From the IMG/VR virus record IMGVR_UViG_3300002494_000025, positions 1-64,000 of that record: a stretch of DNA of 64,000 bases. The stretch is one strand, 5' to 3'. The translations under genes were made by a program, and so were the position numbers. This document shows positions 9,140-18,100 of the stretch, one piece after another. Source of the DNA: a virus. The first letter of the stretch is position 1. Each line of letters opens with the position of its first letter. The notes below the pieces were generated by a model. It saw only the letters and a list, made by a program, of their open reading frames with translations, made no database searches and was not told the DNA's origin.

Positions 9140-9757
9140 ATGGCAGAATTGGAAAAGCAGGGTCTTGAACAACAGACTGGAAATCAAGAACAGGATGTCG
9201 TTCAGGAAACTGCAAAAGAAACTGATGCCGAGGTTATTAAAGACGATAACGATCCAGTTGAAGTGCTTAAGGCTTATGCCCAACAGCTTGGCTTATCCCT
9301 TGACGACTTGCAAATCATGTCTAAAAAGGATTTGCAAAGCTTTGTCGACAAGCAAGTTACTCAAGCACTCAAAACAAGAGAAGAAAAGCTGCGTAAAGAG
9401 GAAGAAAGAAAGCGTTTGGAAACGGAAGGAAAGTATCAAGAGCTCTTGCGCTTAGAACGCAAAGAAGCACTTGATGAGTACAAAAGCGTGCTTGTTAGAT
9501 CGAGTGGATTGCCTGAGTTTTTTGCTGATTTAATTGATACGTCTTCCTTCACGGATTTGCAGTTTGTCGAAGCAAAATCAAAACTCGAAGAACATGTACA
9601 TGCCCTCTCTGAACGATTTAATCAGTATATCGAAAGTGTAGTTCAATCCAGGCTGAAGGAAATGCAAAAAGGCACAGCAATTCCTTCAGGTAGCAGCGCA
9701 AAAGTTAGTACGCCAAAAACGTTAGAAGAGCAACTCAAACAGTTCTTTGCCAGGTAG
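9140..9757 (+). CDS. capsid scaffolding protein
   Basis: 205 residues, highly charged and nearly all helical, with an acidic Gln/Glu-rich N-terminus, a central coiled coil of alternating Lys/Glu/Arg (about 75-115) and a Ser/Thr-rich linker before a basic C-terminus ending QFFAR. This composition and the position directly before the major capsid gene are typical of scaffolds that template the prohead and are then lost. It ends with TAG, used here as a real stop that overlaps the GTAGGAGG ribosome binding site of the capsid gene. Confidence 0.8.
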   Translation: MAELEKQGLEQQTGNQEQDVVQETAKETDAEVIKDDNDPVEVLKAYAQQLGLSLDDLQIMSKKDLQSFVDKQVTQALKTREEKLRKEEERKRLETEGKYQELLRLERKEALDEYKSVLVRSSGLPEFFADLIDTSSFTDLQFVEAKSKLEEHVHALSERFNQYIESVVQSRLKEMQKGTAIPSGSSAKVSTPKTLEEQLKQFFAR

Positions 9758-9769
9758 GAGGTGTAAGGT

Positions 9770-10870
9770 ATGGCAGTTTACGGAATGGTAGATACATATC
9801 AGCTTAAAAACGTTAACAAGATAGAACTTGAACCACAGTTTAGAGCTTTGGAACTTCCCAACACGCCACTGCTCAATAAGATTGGTTTTGGCGCGAACAT
9901 CAATTCAACAAGACTTGAGTGGTATGACGATATCCCACTGCCTCTCAAATACAAACTTGCAGCAGCGCACGTAGCAGCTGATGGAAAACTTGCAATAGGT
10001 GATAACGCAGTGCTTCTTAAAGTTGGAAACATTCTCAAAGCCGGCAATGTGATTTATAGAGTTACTGGTATCAACGCCGGTGAGACGCCAAAGAGTGTTT
10101 CTGTGGCAGTTGTTTCTGGCACGGACGCAAACTTGGCAGTCGGCGCTGAAATTGAACTTATCTCCGACGCGATGCCAGAAGGTTCAGATCCGGCAAAATC
10201 AGGATTCCTTGCTGCAGTAAAAAGATACAACATCACACAAATCTTCACAGATGCAATTGAATTCACTGACACTCAACTGGCTGTCAGTCCTGCATATCAA
10301 GCGGACCTCAAAGCACAAAAGACGATGGAAAAGATGAGAAAACTCAGGCTCTTGCTTGAAAGAACAATTGTAAACGGGAAAATCTATGAACCATCTAACA
10401 ATTCTGAACCAAGAATGATGTCAGGCTTCTTACAATTCATTGCCAATAACGGCTTAACATATTCTGGCACATTTACAGAAGCCAACTTCAAAGCATGGCT
10501 TAAAGATATGTTCTATCTCAGACAGCAAGAACCAATTTCTGAAGTGTGGATGAATCCGGCAACAAAACAAGCGGTGTTCAATCCGTTACTCAGCGACAAG
10601 ATTGTTACAACTGTTAGCGAAACAGTAGCCGGCAAGAGAATAGACAGATATGTTACGGAGTGGGGCGAACTTGTGCTCAACACATCCGCAGTCATCCCTG
10701 AAAACATGATTGTAATCGCCGACATTGATAAGATGGCAGTTAGACCACTTAGACCGCTTGCACTTTATGAAATTGCCAAGACAGGTGATAAGACAACATA
10801 CTTCATAGTTGGAGAATACACAATCGAAGTTAGGGATAGCGCATTGATGGGTTATTACGTCATAGCATAA
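9770..10870 (+). CDS. major capsid protein (HK97 fold, SU10/DUF5309-like)
   Basis: 366 residues, ATG start with TAGGAGGTG upstream. It contains the extended N-arm, an inserted beta-rich domain (about 75-130) and the C-terminal region with the WMNPATKQAV motif, IVIADIDKMAVRPLRPL and a strand-rich end, as in SU10-type major capsid proteins. It follows a scaffold gene, and no protease gene is evident nearby. It should form the icosahedral shell. Confidence 0.85.
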   Translation: MAVYGMVDTYQLKNVNKIELEPQFRALELPNTPLLNKIGFGANINSTRLEWYDDIPLPLKYKLAAAHVAADGKLAIGDNAVLLKVGNILKAGNVIYRVTGINAGETPKSVSVAVVSGTDANLAVGAEIELISDAMPEGSDPAKSGFLAAVKRYNITQIFTDAIEFTDTQLAVSPAYQADLKAQKTMEKMRKLRLLLERTIVNGKIYEPSNNSEPRMMSGFLQFIANNGLTYSGTFTEANFKAWLKDMFYLRQQEPISEVWMNPATKQAVFNPLLSDKIVTTVSETVAGKRIDRYVTEWGELVLNTSAVIPENMIVIADIDKMAVRPLRPLALYEIAKTGDKTTYFIVGEYTIEVRDSALMGYYVIA

Positions 10871-10882
10871 TGAGGTGGTCTT

Positions 10883-11053
10883 ATGAAAAAGTATATTGAG
10901 TTCCTTGAGGAGGTTAGGTACTTTATACTTGGTGAAAAGATTGTTCCTGTTTTGAAAGATGAGCAGGGGAGAACTTACATAGAAGTGCCCGATGAGGGCG
11001 AAGAAAAGGTTGCAGCAGAGGAAAAGAAGAAAAAAGGAGGCAAAAGTGAATGA
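10883..11053 (+). CDS. small basic/acidic phage protein
   Basis: 56 residues. GAGGTGG precedes the ATG at 10883. The C-terminus is a run of Glu and Lys (EEKKKKGGK). Its stop overlaps the next start as ATGA, so it is translationally coupled to the connector gene. It is too short for family assignment. Similar short lysine-tailed proteins follow capsid genes in many phages, where they may act as head decoration or DNA-binding peptides; that is a guess from position. Confidence 0.5.
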   Translation: MKKYIEFLEEVRYFILGEKIVPVLKDEQGRTYIEVPDEGEEKVAAEEKKKKGGKSE

Positions 11054-11514
11054 CAATTATTGAGTATGCAAGGATGTTGATAGCGGACAAGGATCTTACC
11101 AATCCTCTGTTCAGTGACCTGGAAATCCAAACACTAATTGACAAAAATCAGGTGTATGGCCGTTATCCGGCAGAGCAAGTAGCTCCAAAGGCGTTTCGAA
11201 TTAGGGTTCCTTATACTGTTTTTGGCGATAGTTATCAAGTAATTCTTGGGGATGGGACTGTCGTCCCGTCCTCGAATTACACTCTTCAGCATCTGCCAAA
11301 GTTGATAACCTTTAACAACGAAGCGCCAACTCAAGAAGTGTACATTGAGGGTTTCTTCCTCGATGATGATAACTTTAAAGCTGATGCTTTTGAAATGATA
11401 GCAGCAGATTTTAGAAAGCTGCAAAACTACGCGGTCCAAAACATCAACGGCAATCTCGCAGATGCAAAAGAGCATCTTTTTAGACTCGCAAGGTATTTCA
11501 GAACACCAAGGTGA
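11050..11514 (+). CDS. head-tail connector protein (probable)
   Basis: 154 residues, ATGA-coupled to the preceding gene. It begins with an acidic helix and a LFSDLEIQTLID segment typical of gp6/gp15-type adaptor proteins, then a beta-rich middle and a helical C-terminus. It lies in the usual slot for the first adaptor ring, after the capsid and before a gp10-like completion protein. Assignment rests on order and fold-like pattern, not on a unique motif. Confidence 0.55.
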   Translation: MTIIEYARMLIADKDLTNPLFSDLEIQTLIDKNQVYGRYPAEQVAPKAFRIRVPYTVFGDSYQVILGDGTVVPSSNYTLQHLPKLITFNNEAPTQEVYIEGFFLDDDNFKADAFEMIAADFRKLQNYAVQNINGNLADAKEHLFRLARYFRTPR

Positions 11515-11519
11515 TGTGA

Positions 11520-12035
11520 ATGGCTTTATTCCAATCACGCAACATTACCACCGATGTTCAAGGCTTGGTGGCTTGGGTGGAAGTACTAAAGAACGAATTC
11601 GATGCTTTCAAACGCTGCTATGACCAGCAAAAGACTCAGCTTGCCGATGACATTCGGAGCGAATGGAAACGCTTGCTTGCCGATCGAGCATATGCGACGA
11701 AAACAGGCCACAGCTTGCCTTTCGAAAATACAGGTGAATATGGGAAAAGTATTAGAATTGACAAGCTTGGTAATGGAATATCGATCTATCCAACTGTGTC
11801 ATATGCCGCAATAGTTGAGACATCGCACGGCGCAGAGTATGAACAAATAGAAGCATGGGCACAGGCAAAAGCAGCGAAATATGGCGTACCAATTAATCCC
11901 ACAAGAGTGTGGCAGAAAATAAAAAGGCAAGGCACAACCCCGTGGAATATCAGTGAGGAAATAGGACGGCGTGCAGAAAAGATGACTGACGAATGGGCTG
12001 AAGCGATTGCCCAATCCATAGGAGGCCAGATATGA
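11520..12035 (+). CDS. HK97 gp10-like head-tail joining/tail completion protein
   Basis: 171 residues, start 5 nt after the previous stop with a weak GGTGAT site. It has the gp10-family layout: a first helix, a segment with SLPFENTGEYGKSIR, then the YAAIVETSHGAEYE turn (a Y..E..H pattern common to gp10-like proteins) and C-terminal helices. It would join the head adaptor to the tail. It overlaps the next gene by 4 nt. Confidence 0.6.
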   Translation: MALFQSRNITTDVQGLVAWVEVLKNEFDAFKRCYDQQKTQLADDIRSEWKRLLADRAYATKTGHSLPFENTGEYGKSIRIDKLGNGISIYPTVSYAAIVETSHGAEYEQIEAWAQAKAAKYGVPINPTRVWQKIKRQGTTPWNISEEIGRRAEKMTDEWAEAIAQSIGGQI

Positions 12036-12397
12036 AACTGTTTGCAAAACAAAAGCAAGTCGTCGCTGCCCTAAAGGCGTTGGGCTACAAAGTGGACTAC
12101 AACATCAATCAGATCCAGCCCAAAACAGCATATCCCTTCGGCTATGAGGGTAGTTTTGAGAATCTCACCTTCGGGATGCAACGCATCAAGTGCAAAAACG
12201 CACTGATTATTGCGGATAAGTATGAAAATGCTGATACCTTGCCAGATCTACTTGATACTACAGCCGAAGCGGTAATTGGCGCACTGAAGCAAATTTACGA
12301 ACTTGTCACACTAACGAAATTTGATTACACAGTCTTTCCAGCTGGCAAGATGTATGCACTATACTTGGAGTTCGATGTGGAGTGGACGGACCGATGA
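12032..12397 (+). CDS. tail terminator protein (probable)
   Basis: 121 residues, overlapping its neighbours by 4 nt on each side. An alpha/beta protein of the size of lambda gpU and SPP1 gp17-type terminators, located between the gp10-like protein and the tail-tube genes. It should cap the tube and make the head-binding surface. There is no diagnostic motif, so the call is from order and size. Confidence 0.5.
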   Translation: MKLFAKQKQVVAALKALGYKVDYNINQIQPKTAYPFGYEGSFENLTFGMQRIKCKNALIIADKYENADTLPDLLDTTAEAVIGALKQIYELVTLTKFDYTVFPAGKMYALYLEFDVEWTDR

Positions 12398-13224
12398 AGG
12401 TGGTGCTTGCAAATCTCCTTACTTCGTATGGCAATGCAAGATTGAGATTAAAAGACTTTGATGTGAGCGAAGAAGTGCTGAGAGTTGGATATGAACGTGT
12501 GCGTGGGTTAAGAAAGCGTGTGGGAAGCGTAACAAAGCCGATAGGCGTTTACAACGTAAAAGTAACTGCCGAACTAACGCAAGACGTTGTAGACGCTATC
12601 ATGCGTACACTGTGTCCGGTTAGTTCAAGTGGAGTCTACGTAGCAAGCAACTCAAACTCCTTAAGCAGCACTATAGCATATGAAATACAAACATTTGAGG
12701 GTAATGCTTACAAACTTGAGAACGGGTATATCTCAAGCGTGCAAATAAACGTGAAAGCCGATACGATACCATCGATTACTATCGAAAGCATTCACACGAA
12801 CATGATTACGCTCGGTTCGGCAACAAACTCGGCAGTACAGAATTTTGTGTCACCTAAGGAAGTTAGTGTATATTACTACAGCGGCAGCAGCTTTGTAAAC
12901 ATCCCAACTGTGTCATTGGAGCTTAAGTTTGAGCAAACACTTGAGCGCATTGATGGAGTGGATAAGACATACAAGTTCTACAGCGAAGCATTGATGATTA
13001 GTGGGAGTCTGCTGTGTGAGTTTGTTACAGGGCTGCATAACAGTTACAAAAACGGCTCCTCGATCGATTTGAGGCTATCAAAAGCTACTTATCCAACTTT
13101 TGACATCACTTTGTATGGCATGTTTGTCGAAAAGGAAGACATTTTCAAAGAATGGAATCTTATGGAACTATCTTTCGTCAATGGATACGTTTCCACAAAA
13201 GAACCGTTAGTATATTCAACGTAG
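12394..13224 (+). CDS. tail structural protein, tube-like
   Basis: 276 residues from the ATG at 12394 (ATGA overlap with the previous gene). Rich in beta strands with many Ser, Thr and Val, and ends in a strand pair like those of tail-tube proteins (LMELSFVNGYVSTKEP). It ends with TAG, part of the ribosome binding site of the next gene. Reading through that TAG would fuse it in frame to the next tube-like protein. A second tube protein or a distal tail protein are both possible. Confidence 0.5.
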   Translation: MKVVLANLLTSYGNARLRLKDFDVSEEVLRVGYERVRGLRKRVGSVTKPIGVYNVKVTAELTQDVVDAIMRTLCPVSSSGVYVASNSNSLSSTIAYEIQTFEGNAYKLENGYISSVQINVKADTIPSITIESIHTNMITLGSATNSAVQNFVSPKEVSVYYYSGSSFVNIPTVSLELKFEQTLERIDGVDKTYKFYSEALMISGSLLCEFVTGLHNSYKNGSSIDLRLSKATYPTFDITLYGMFVEKEDIFKEWNLMELSFVNGYVSTKEPLVYST

Positions 13225-13236
13225 GAGGTGTTGATT

Positions 13237-14202
13237 ATGCCATTAGTAGGCGGAACAAGTTCAGCAACACTTTATTTTACAATCGGGACGAACAAATATT
13301 CCATGAAATTACCACTTAGAAGTGAGTCGATAAATCCCAAATATGGCTCAGTAAACAAATCCGAAGCACTTTTAGGCACCAGAGCACCATCGGGTGTGTT
13401 TATCAGCAAGCTTGCGTATGAGGGAGGTATAGAGTTCGAACTGCACGATTTCACCGGCAGCTACACAGTCGGTACGAACACAATTGAGTACAAACACTCG
13501 CTGTTGGCGGTGGCGTTGTGGGGGATTTTTGGCAACTACGATTCAACTGCAGGTTCGGTTTCAATGGGTGCCTCAGCACCAAAGTTCGATTACATCAAGA
13601 TCACACACGGAGACAAAGATTTGATTTATGAGAATGTTTATGTAACAAATCTCTCATTGAGGCTTAACAACGATGGCATCCCAACAGGTTCTATGGATGT
13701 AAGAGCTACAAGCACCGCATCAACAATAACTGGCACTTACACCGACATCACACGCACTTTTGGAAACGTTTACAATCCAACTCACATTGTTGTCAAGGTC
13801 GGCGCTACAGAAGTCACGAACAAGGTGGCGAGCATCGAAGTGACAATCCCACAAAACGTTATGGAGTATTACACCCTTGGCAGTCTTAACGCACGTGGAG
13901 TAGCTCCGTCTTCCCTTGATATGGCAGATGTGAAAATCGAATATTATCCAAGCGATGTAGCTTCTGTTGATTTGGCCAGCTCGTTAGGCACCGCATTTGC
14001 CAATGGTACTCCTTCTGCCGAGAATGTCATAGTCGAAATTAAAAGCCCGAAAGACGCTACAAAAGTAGCTTCTTTGACTCTCGGCAAGCCTTTTGTCACT
14101 GAGTTTACACACGACATTAACGGTCCAGAATACATTACTTCAAATCTCTCATTGCAGGTTTCACCGGCCGACATCACGTTGTCTGGCGTGCTTATAAACT
14201 AA
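13237..14202 (+). CDS. major tail tube protein
   Basis: 321 residues from the ATG at 13237, directly after AGGAGGTG. Almost entirely beta structure, with repeated strand patterns and a C-terminal half enriched in Thr, Val and Ser (an added Ig-like domain is likely from about residue 180). Positioned before the tail-assembly chaperone and tape-measure genes, as in most siphophages. It would polymerise into the tail tube. Confidence 0.7.
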   Translation: MPLVGGTSSATLYFTIGTNKYSMKLPLRSESINPKYGSVNKSEALLGTRAPSGVFISKLAYEGGIEFELHDFTGSYTVGTNTIEYKHSLLAVALWGIFGNYDSTAGSVSMGASAPKFDYIKITHGDKDLIYENVYVTNLSLRLNNDGIPTGSMDVRATSTASTITGTYTDITRTFGNVYNPTHIVVKVGATEVTNKVASIEVTIPQNVMEYYTLGSLNARGVAPSSLDMADVKIEYYPSDVASVDLASSLGTAFANGTPSAENVIVEIKSPKDATKVASLTLGKPFVTEFTHDINGPEYITSNLSLQVSPADITLSGVLIN

Positions 14203-14219
14203 AACTGGAGGTGTTGTTG

Positions 14220-14573
14220 ATGGGTCTTTTGGCAAGTAACGAAACTGTGAAAATTTATATCGATCCCAAGACGGGAAAAATTGCAGACGAAGAAACAGAA
14301 CTTTGGGTAGAAGTCCTCAAAGAACTACCTGTATCAGTTGCGAAGATTTTGCAAGAGTCTTTTGGAAAGCCAAGAGTAGAAGTTGGAGACGATGGTAAAC
14401 AGCACATCATCCTTGAAGATATGGAAACACTTCCAATTGATTTCCTCGCAAGAGTTATTATGAACTGGAGTGAGAAAGAACCAGTCAATGCACAAAACGT
14501 TGCAAAGATGAGAGTAGATATTGCAAGGACGATATACAACAAACTACAGGAGATGTACGCAATATCGCAATGA
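14220..14573 (+). CDS. tail assembly chaperone, first gene (gpG-like)
   Basis: 117 residues from the ATG at 14220 with GGAGGTG upstream. Acidic N-terminus followed by helices, the usual size for lambda gpG-like chaperones that coat the tape measure during tail assembly. In many phages the second chaperone is made by a programmed frameshift. Here the two frames do not overlap, and 70 nt with a TGA just before the next start separate them, so two independent proteins are made. Confidence 0.6.
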   Translation: MGLLASNETVKIYIDPKTGKIADEETELWVEVLKELPVSVAKILQESFGKPRVEVGDDGKQHIILEDMETLPIDFLARVIMNWSEKEPVNAQNVAKMRVDIARTIYNKLQEMYAISQ

Positions 14574-14581
14574 TTTGATTA

Positions 14582-14622
14582 AGCATATGCGGGAGCGGGG
14601 TTATCCTGCTCCCATTTATGCT
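14582..14622 (+). terminator. hairpin between the two tail chaperone genes (attenuator-like)
   Basis: Inner stem GGGAGC (14591-14596) with GCTCCC (14608-14613), outer stem AGCATA with TATGCT. No T-run follows, so it may attenuate, stabilise the mRNA or lower expression of the downstream chaperone rather than stop transcription fully. Confidence 0.5.
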
Positions 14623-14643
14623 ATGCAAAAGGGGAGTTGAGAA

Positions 14644-15135
14644 GTGGTATATGAAATTGAAGGCGAAATTATATACACCGCAGATTTTCCAAGTGTAAAA
14701 GCAGTTCACTATCTTGTCAAACACGAGTATGTCAATTTCCTCGCAAACTACATCCTCGATTGGACACTTCCTATTTCGATAACACCTACAGTGATTGCTA
14801 AACTAAAGTGGAATGCAATAAAGGTTATCATAGATGATGCTTTGCGGTTACTCAAACAGTTAGAGCAAGACACATCTGCGATATATTCCGGTCTCGAAAG
14901 CGTTATTATGTCCGAAGGGAAACGACGATTATTACCGCAACATCCCCTGATGCAAAGATACGCGGAACGGTTAAGATTGTGCATGCCGGCGGTTGATAAC
15001 GAATGCAATCTAATCACCCTTCCTTCTGGGCACAATATAGAAACTATGCGCTACGACGATTTTGTTATCGTTGAAGCAATCATCACAGCAAAGAACAAAG
15101 CACTTGACAAGAAACTGAAACAAAATAGGAGGTGA
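14644..15135 (+). CDS. tail assembly protein, second chaperone position
   Basis: 163 residues from a GTG start with AGGGGAG 7 nt upstream. Helical, with a lysine-rich C-terminus (KKLKQNRR). It sits between the gpG-like gene and the tape measure, where the gpT-like or SPP1 gp17.5-like protein is found, and its end overlaps the ribosome binding site of the tape measure. The family is not certain. Confidence 0.5.
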   Translation: MVYEIEGEIIYTADFPSVKAVHYLVKHEYVNFLANYILDWTLPISITPTVIAKLKWNAIKVIIDDALRLLKQLEQDTSAIYSGLESVIMSEGKRRLLPQHPLMQRYAERLRLCMPAVDNECNLITLPSGHNIETMRYDDFVIVEAIITAKNKALDKKLKQNRR

Positions 15136-15140
15136 TGTCA

Positions 15141-18100
15141 ATGGCTTCGACGGAAATACGTGTCAATTTGTTGTTCGAAGACAATATATCCACCGTAACA
15201 CGCAGGCTTGGTAGCCTTAGAAGGTCACTCGCCAAACTAAATTTTACTCTGGGGCAGTTAAAAAACAGTGGTGACGGAATAAAGCTCGACATATCACTTG
15301 AGGGCGCCGACAAAACGCTCGAGCAGCTGCGGGAGATTAACAAAATGCTTAAAAGTTTGAAAGCATATCGTGAAATTAAAATTCGTGTTACATTTGAGCA
15401 AAGCGATTTAGCGCGCACAAAGAACGTTCCGGTTGTTCCTTCACAACGTGGGCGAACTGCAATTAACCGTGGTGGCAAAGTTGTTGGAACAAGTAACATT
15501 ACGCCAGCAATATTGGACAGAGTTAAGAGTGTGACAGACCGGTTAGGCCAAGCTGGACTTTCATATCTAACTTCCGGAATTAGGTTTATAAATTTCGAAT
15601 TGCCGCGAACAGTGATCGGATTCGCAAAGAATTACTTTACGCGGCTTGTTGAGTACCAAAGACGAGCATATGCGTGGATGTACGGTGTGACAAAGCAAGG
15701 TATAGACTTTCTGCGTAACAATGTTATTGGGTGGATAAAAAACGGTGTGCAAACTATCACAAATGTAGGCCGCACTTTAATACAAGTGCCATTCAAATAC
15801 ATTGGCGGTGCTTTTTTGCGCGGCATTACAGGTTTTTACTCAGGCTCTGTAAAGCTTTTTACAAAAATGCTCCAAGCGCCATTCAGGGTGCTTAGAACAG
15901 CTGGCAACGTTTTCAACGAAATAGACCGTTGGTTTAGACATGTTTCGCAGACGTTTTATTATGTCTCCATGACTTTTGCTTACATTTCACGAACCGCTGG
16001 CTTATTAGCCGGAGTTTTGGTTGGGGCTGTTACAAAAATTTTTGAAACGTTTAAGACCGCTGTTCAAGAACAATACAAGATAGCGGTTACAACAGGTATA
16101 GTCGCAACGCCAACAGGCGTTGCCGGGCTGCAAGGCAATTATGCGGCCGATGTGCGTAACAAAATGTCCGTTCTCACAAAGATTGCATACCAGATTAATC
16201 AGCGCTCAGGTGCAGCTCTCTCCGATGTAGTCGACCTTCTTTACTTCATCTCCTCTTCTGGATTTAAGCAAACTGAAGAACTTAAAAATGTTACACAGGC
16301 AGTTTCTGCCATTTCGTTTGCCACAGGTTCAGACCCTGTAGCTTTGTTCCGTTCGCTTATTTCAGTTATGGGTGCTGAAGGGCTCGAGCCAACAGAAAAG
16401 AATATCAATACAACGCTTGCTAAGATTGTGTACGCTGTCAGCGAAGGCGTTTTCGAAATGGGTGAATTGGCAACCCAACTGCAAAGGGTGGCAGCTTTCT
16501 CTGAAGCTGCTAATACTTCTTTTGAGGAAACACTCTCAATAATGGCAGCGCTTTCTAAAGGCGGTTTGAAGCCAGAGACAATTGGTACTGGTTTGTCACA
16601 GGTATTTGCACAGTTAAACAAGCCACAAACACAAGAAAAAATGAGACGTTACATGGGAATTGTACCTATCAAGTTCGAAGAAGGCATAATGCAACAACAG
16701 TCAATAATGGAAATAGTTGAAACGTTAGTGCCGTCTGAATTGCTTAGACGTGTTAAATCTGGCGAATTAACAGCAGCGGACAGAGAAATGCTTAAGCAAA
16801 TTGCTAAACAATCGGCTGTGATGATGGGTTTTGAAAAGAGAGCCCAGACAGCTTGGTTAACGATGTTCAATAAACTTGATGACGTCTACAAGATGTTACG
16901 TGAGTTCGAAGGGATGCAAGCTGTTCCCGGACTGCTTGAAAAGTATCTTGCATACTTCAAAGAAATACCAAATGCAACTATGCTTGCAACACTTAACAGA
17001 ATTTCAGGAGCAATTGAGTATCTGAAAACAACGGTATTGAACGCCTTGATGAATAAATTGGGTGAGAACATCACAACTATTGAAAGCTGGTTTAGACAGG
17101 TTGCGGACAAAATCGCCTCGCTGATTGAAAATACTAACATCATCGAAAGAATCGCGGAGCTTATCAAAAGCATCATTAAGCTCATAATTGACTTGATTCG
17201 CGCTACGTTGGTTTTTGGCGTGCTTGCAACAGTTGCGCGTTTAATGGCAGCATTCACTGAACTGTTTAGGCCAACCTTGCTGTTGTTACTTGGTTTCGTA
17301 AGAGGTTTTAAAAACGCGCTGGAAAAGCAGGGAAGGGGCGATTTCTCGAACGTTGTTCAAGGATACGTTGAGTTAATGATTAAGGTCGGCGAAAAGTTGG
17401 GCGAATTCTTCGCCATGCTGTTTGAGGCCGTTGAGGGATTTCTCAACACCAAAAAGCAGCTCGAAGAGGCAGGCAAAACATCCGGCGAGGCTGTTGGCCA
17501 AGCATCAGTCGATACAGCAATCAACGTGGCGGCTCAGGTTGCCGATGCAGCAGCTGCTGCTGTCAAATGGGTAAACGACTTTACTGCAGCATTTATACAG
17601 CGTTTCAATGAGAAAAAAGCTGAGATGACAGAGCATGTGAAGAATATACTGCTTAACATCTTTTCGTTCGATCTGGACTTCTTTAACATTGCTCTAAAGT
17701 TTGTTGAGGCATTTGTTGGCGGTTTAAAGCAAGCTTTGATGATATCCTGGAATGTCATGAATGCAGTTGCGGAAGTTGAGCGAAATAGAAGAGAAAGTGT
17801 GCCAAGAAGGAAATTGTTGTCAGAACTTACAACCAACGCCGAAATCGATGAGTATGTTGAGGAAGTGCGCAAACGCACCACGGAAAGGCTCATAGAAAGA
17901 GGCATCTACAAAACAGAAGATGAAATGACTGCTGCTACAAAGCAATCAATAGCGAATTTTGCAAAGTCGTATGTGCTTTTCGCGCAGCAAGTGCCAAACA
18001 CAATTAAAAACGTAATCATCGACGCGATAGAAGCTTCAGTGTTCGGCATGGATATCGGTTTAAAGCTGCTGGTTAAAATACTTGATGGACTCATTAGCGG

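Noticed and set aside
14573-14644. Programmed frameshift between the two tail chaperone genes
   Set aside because: The frames do not overlap, a TGA lies just before the second start, and a good ribosome binding site precedes it.
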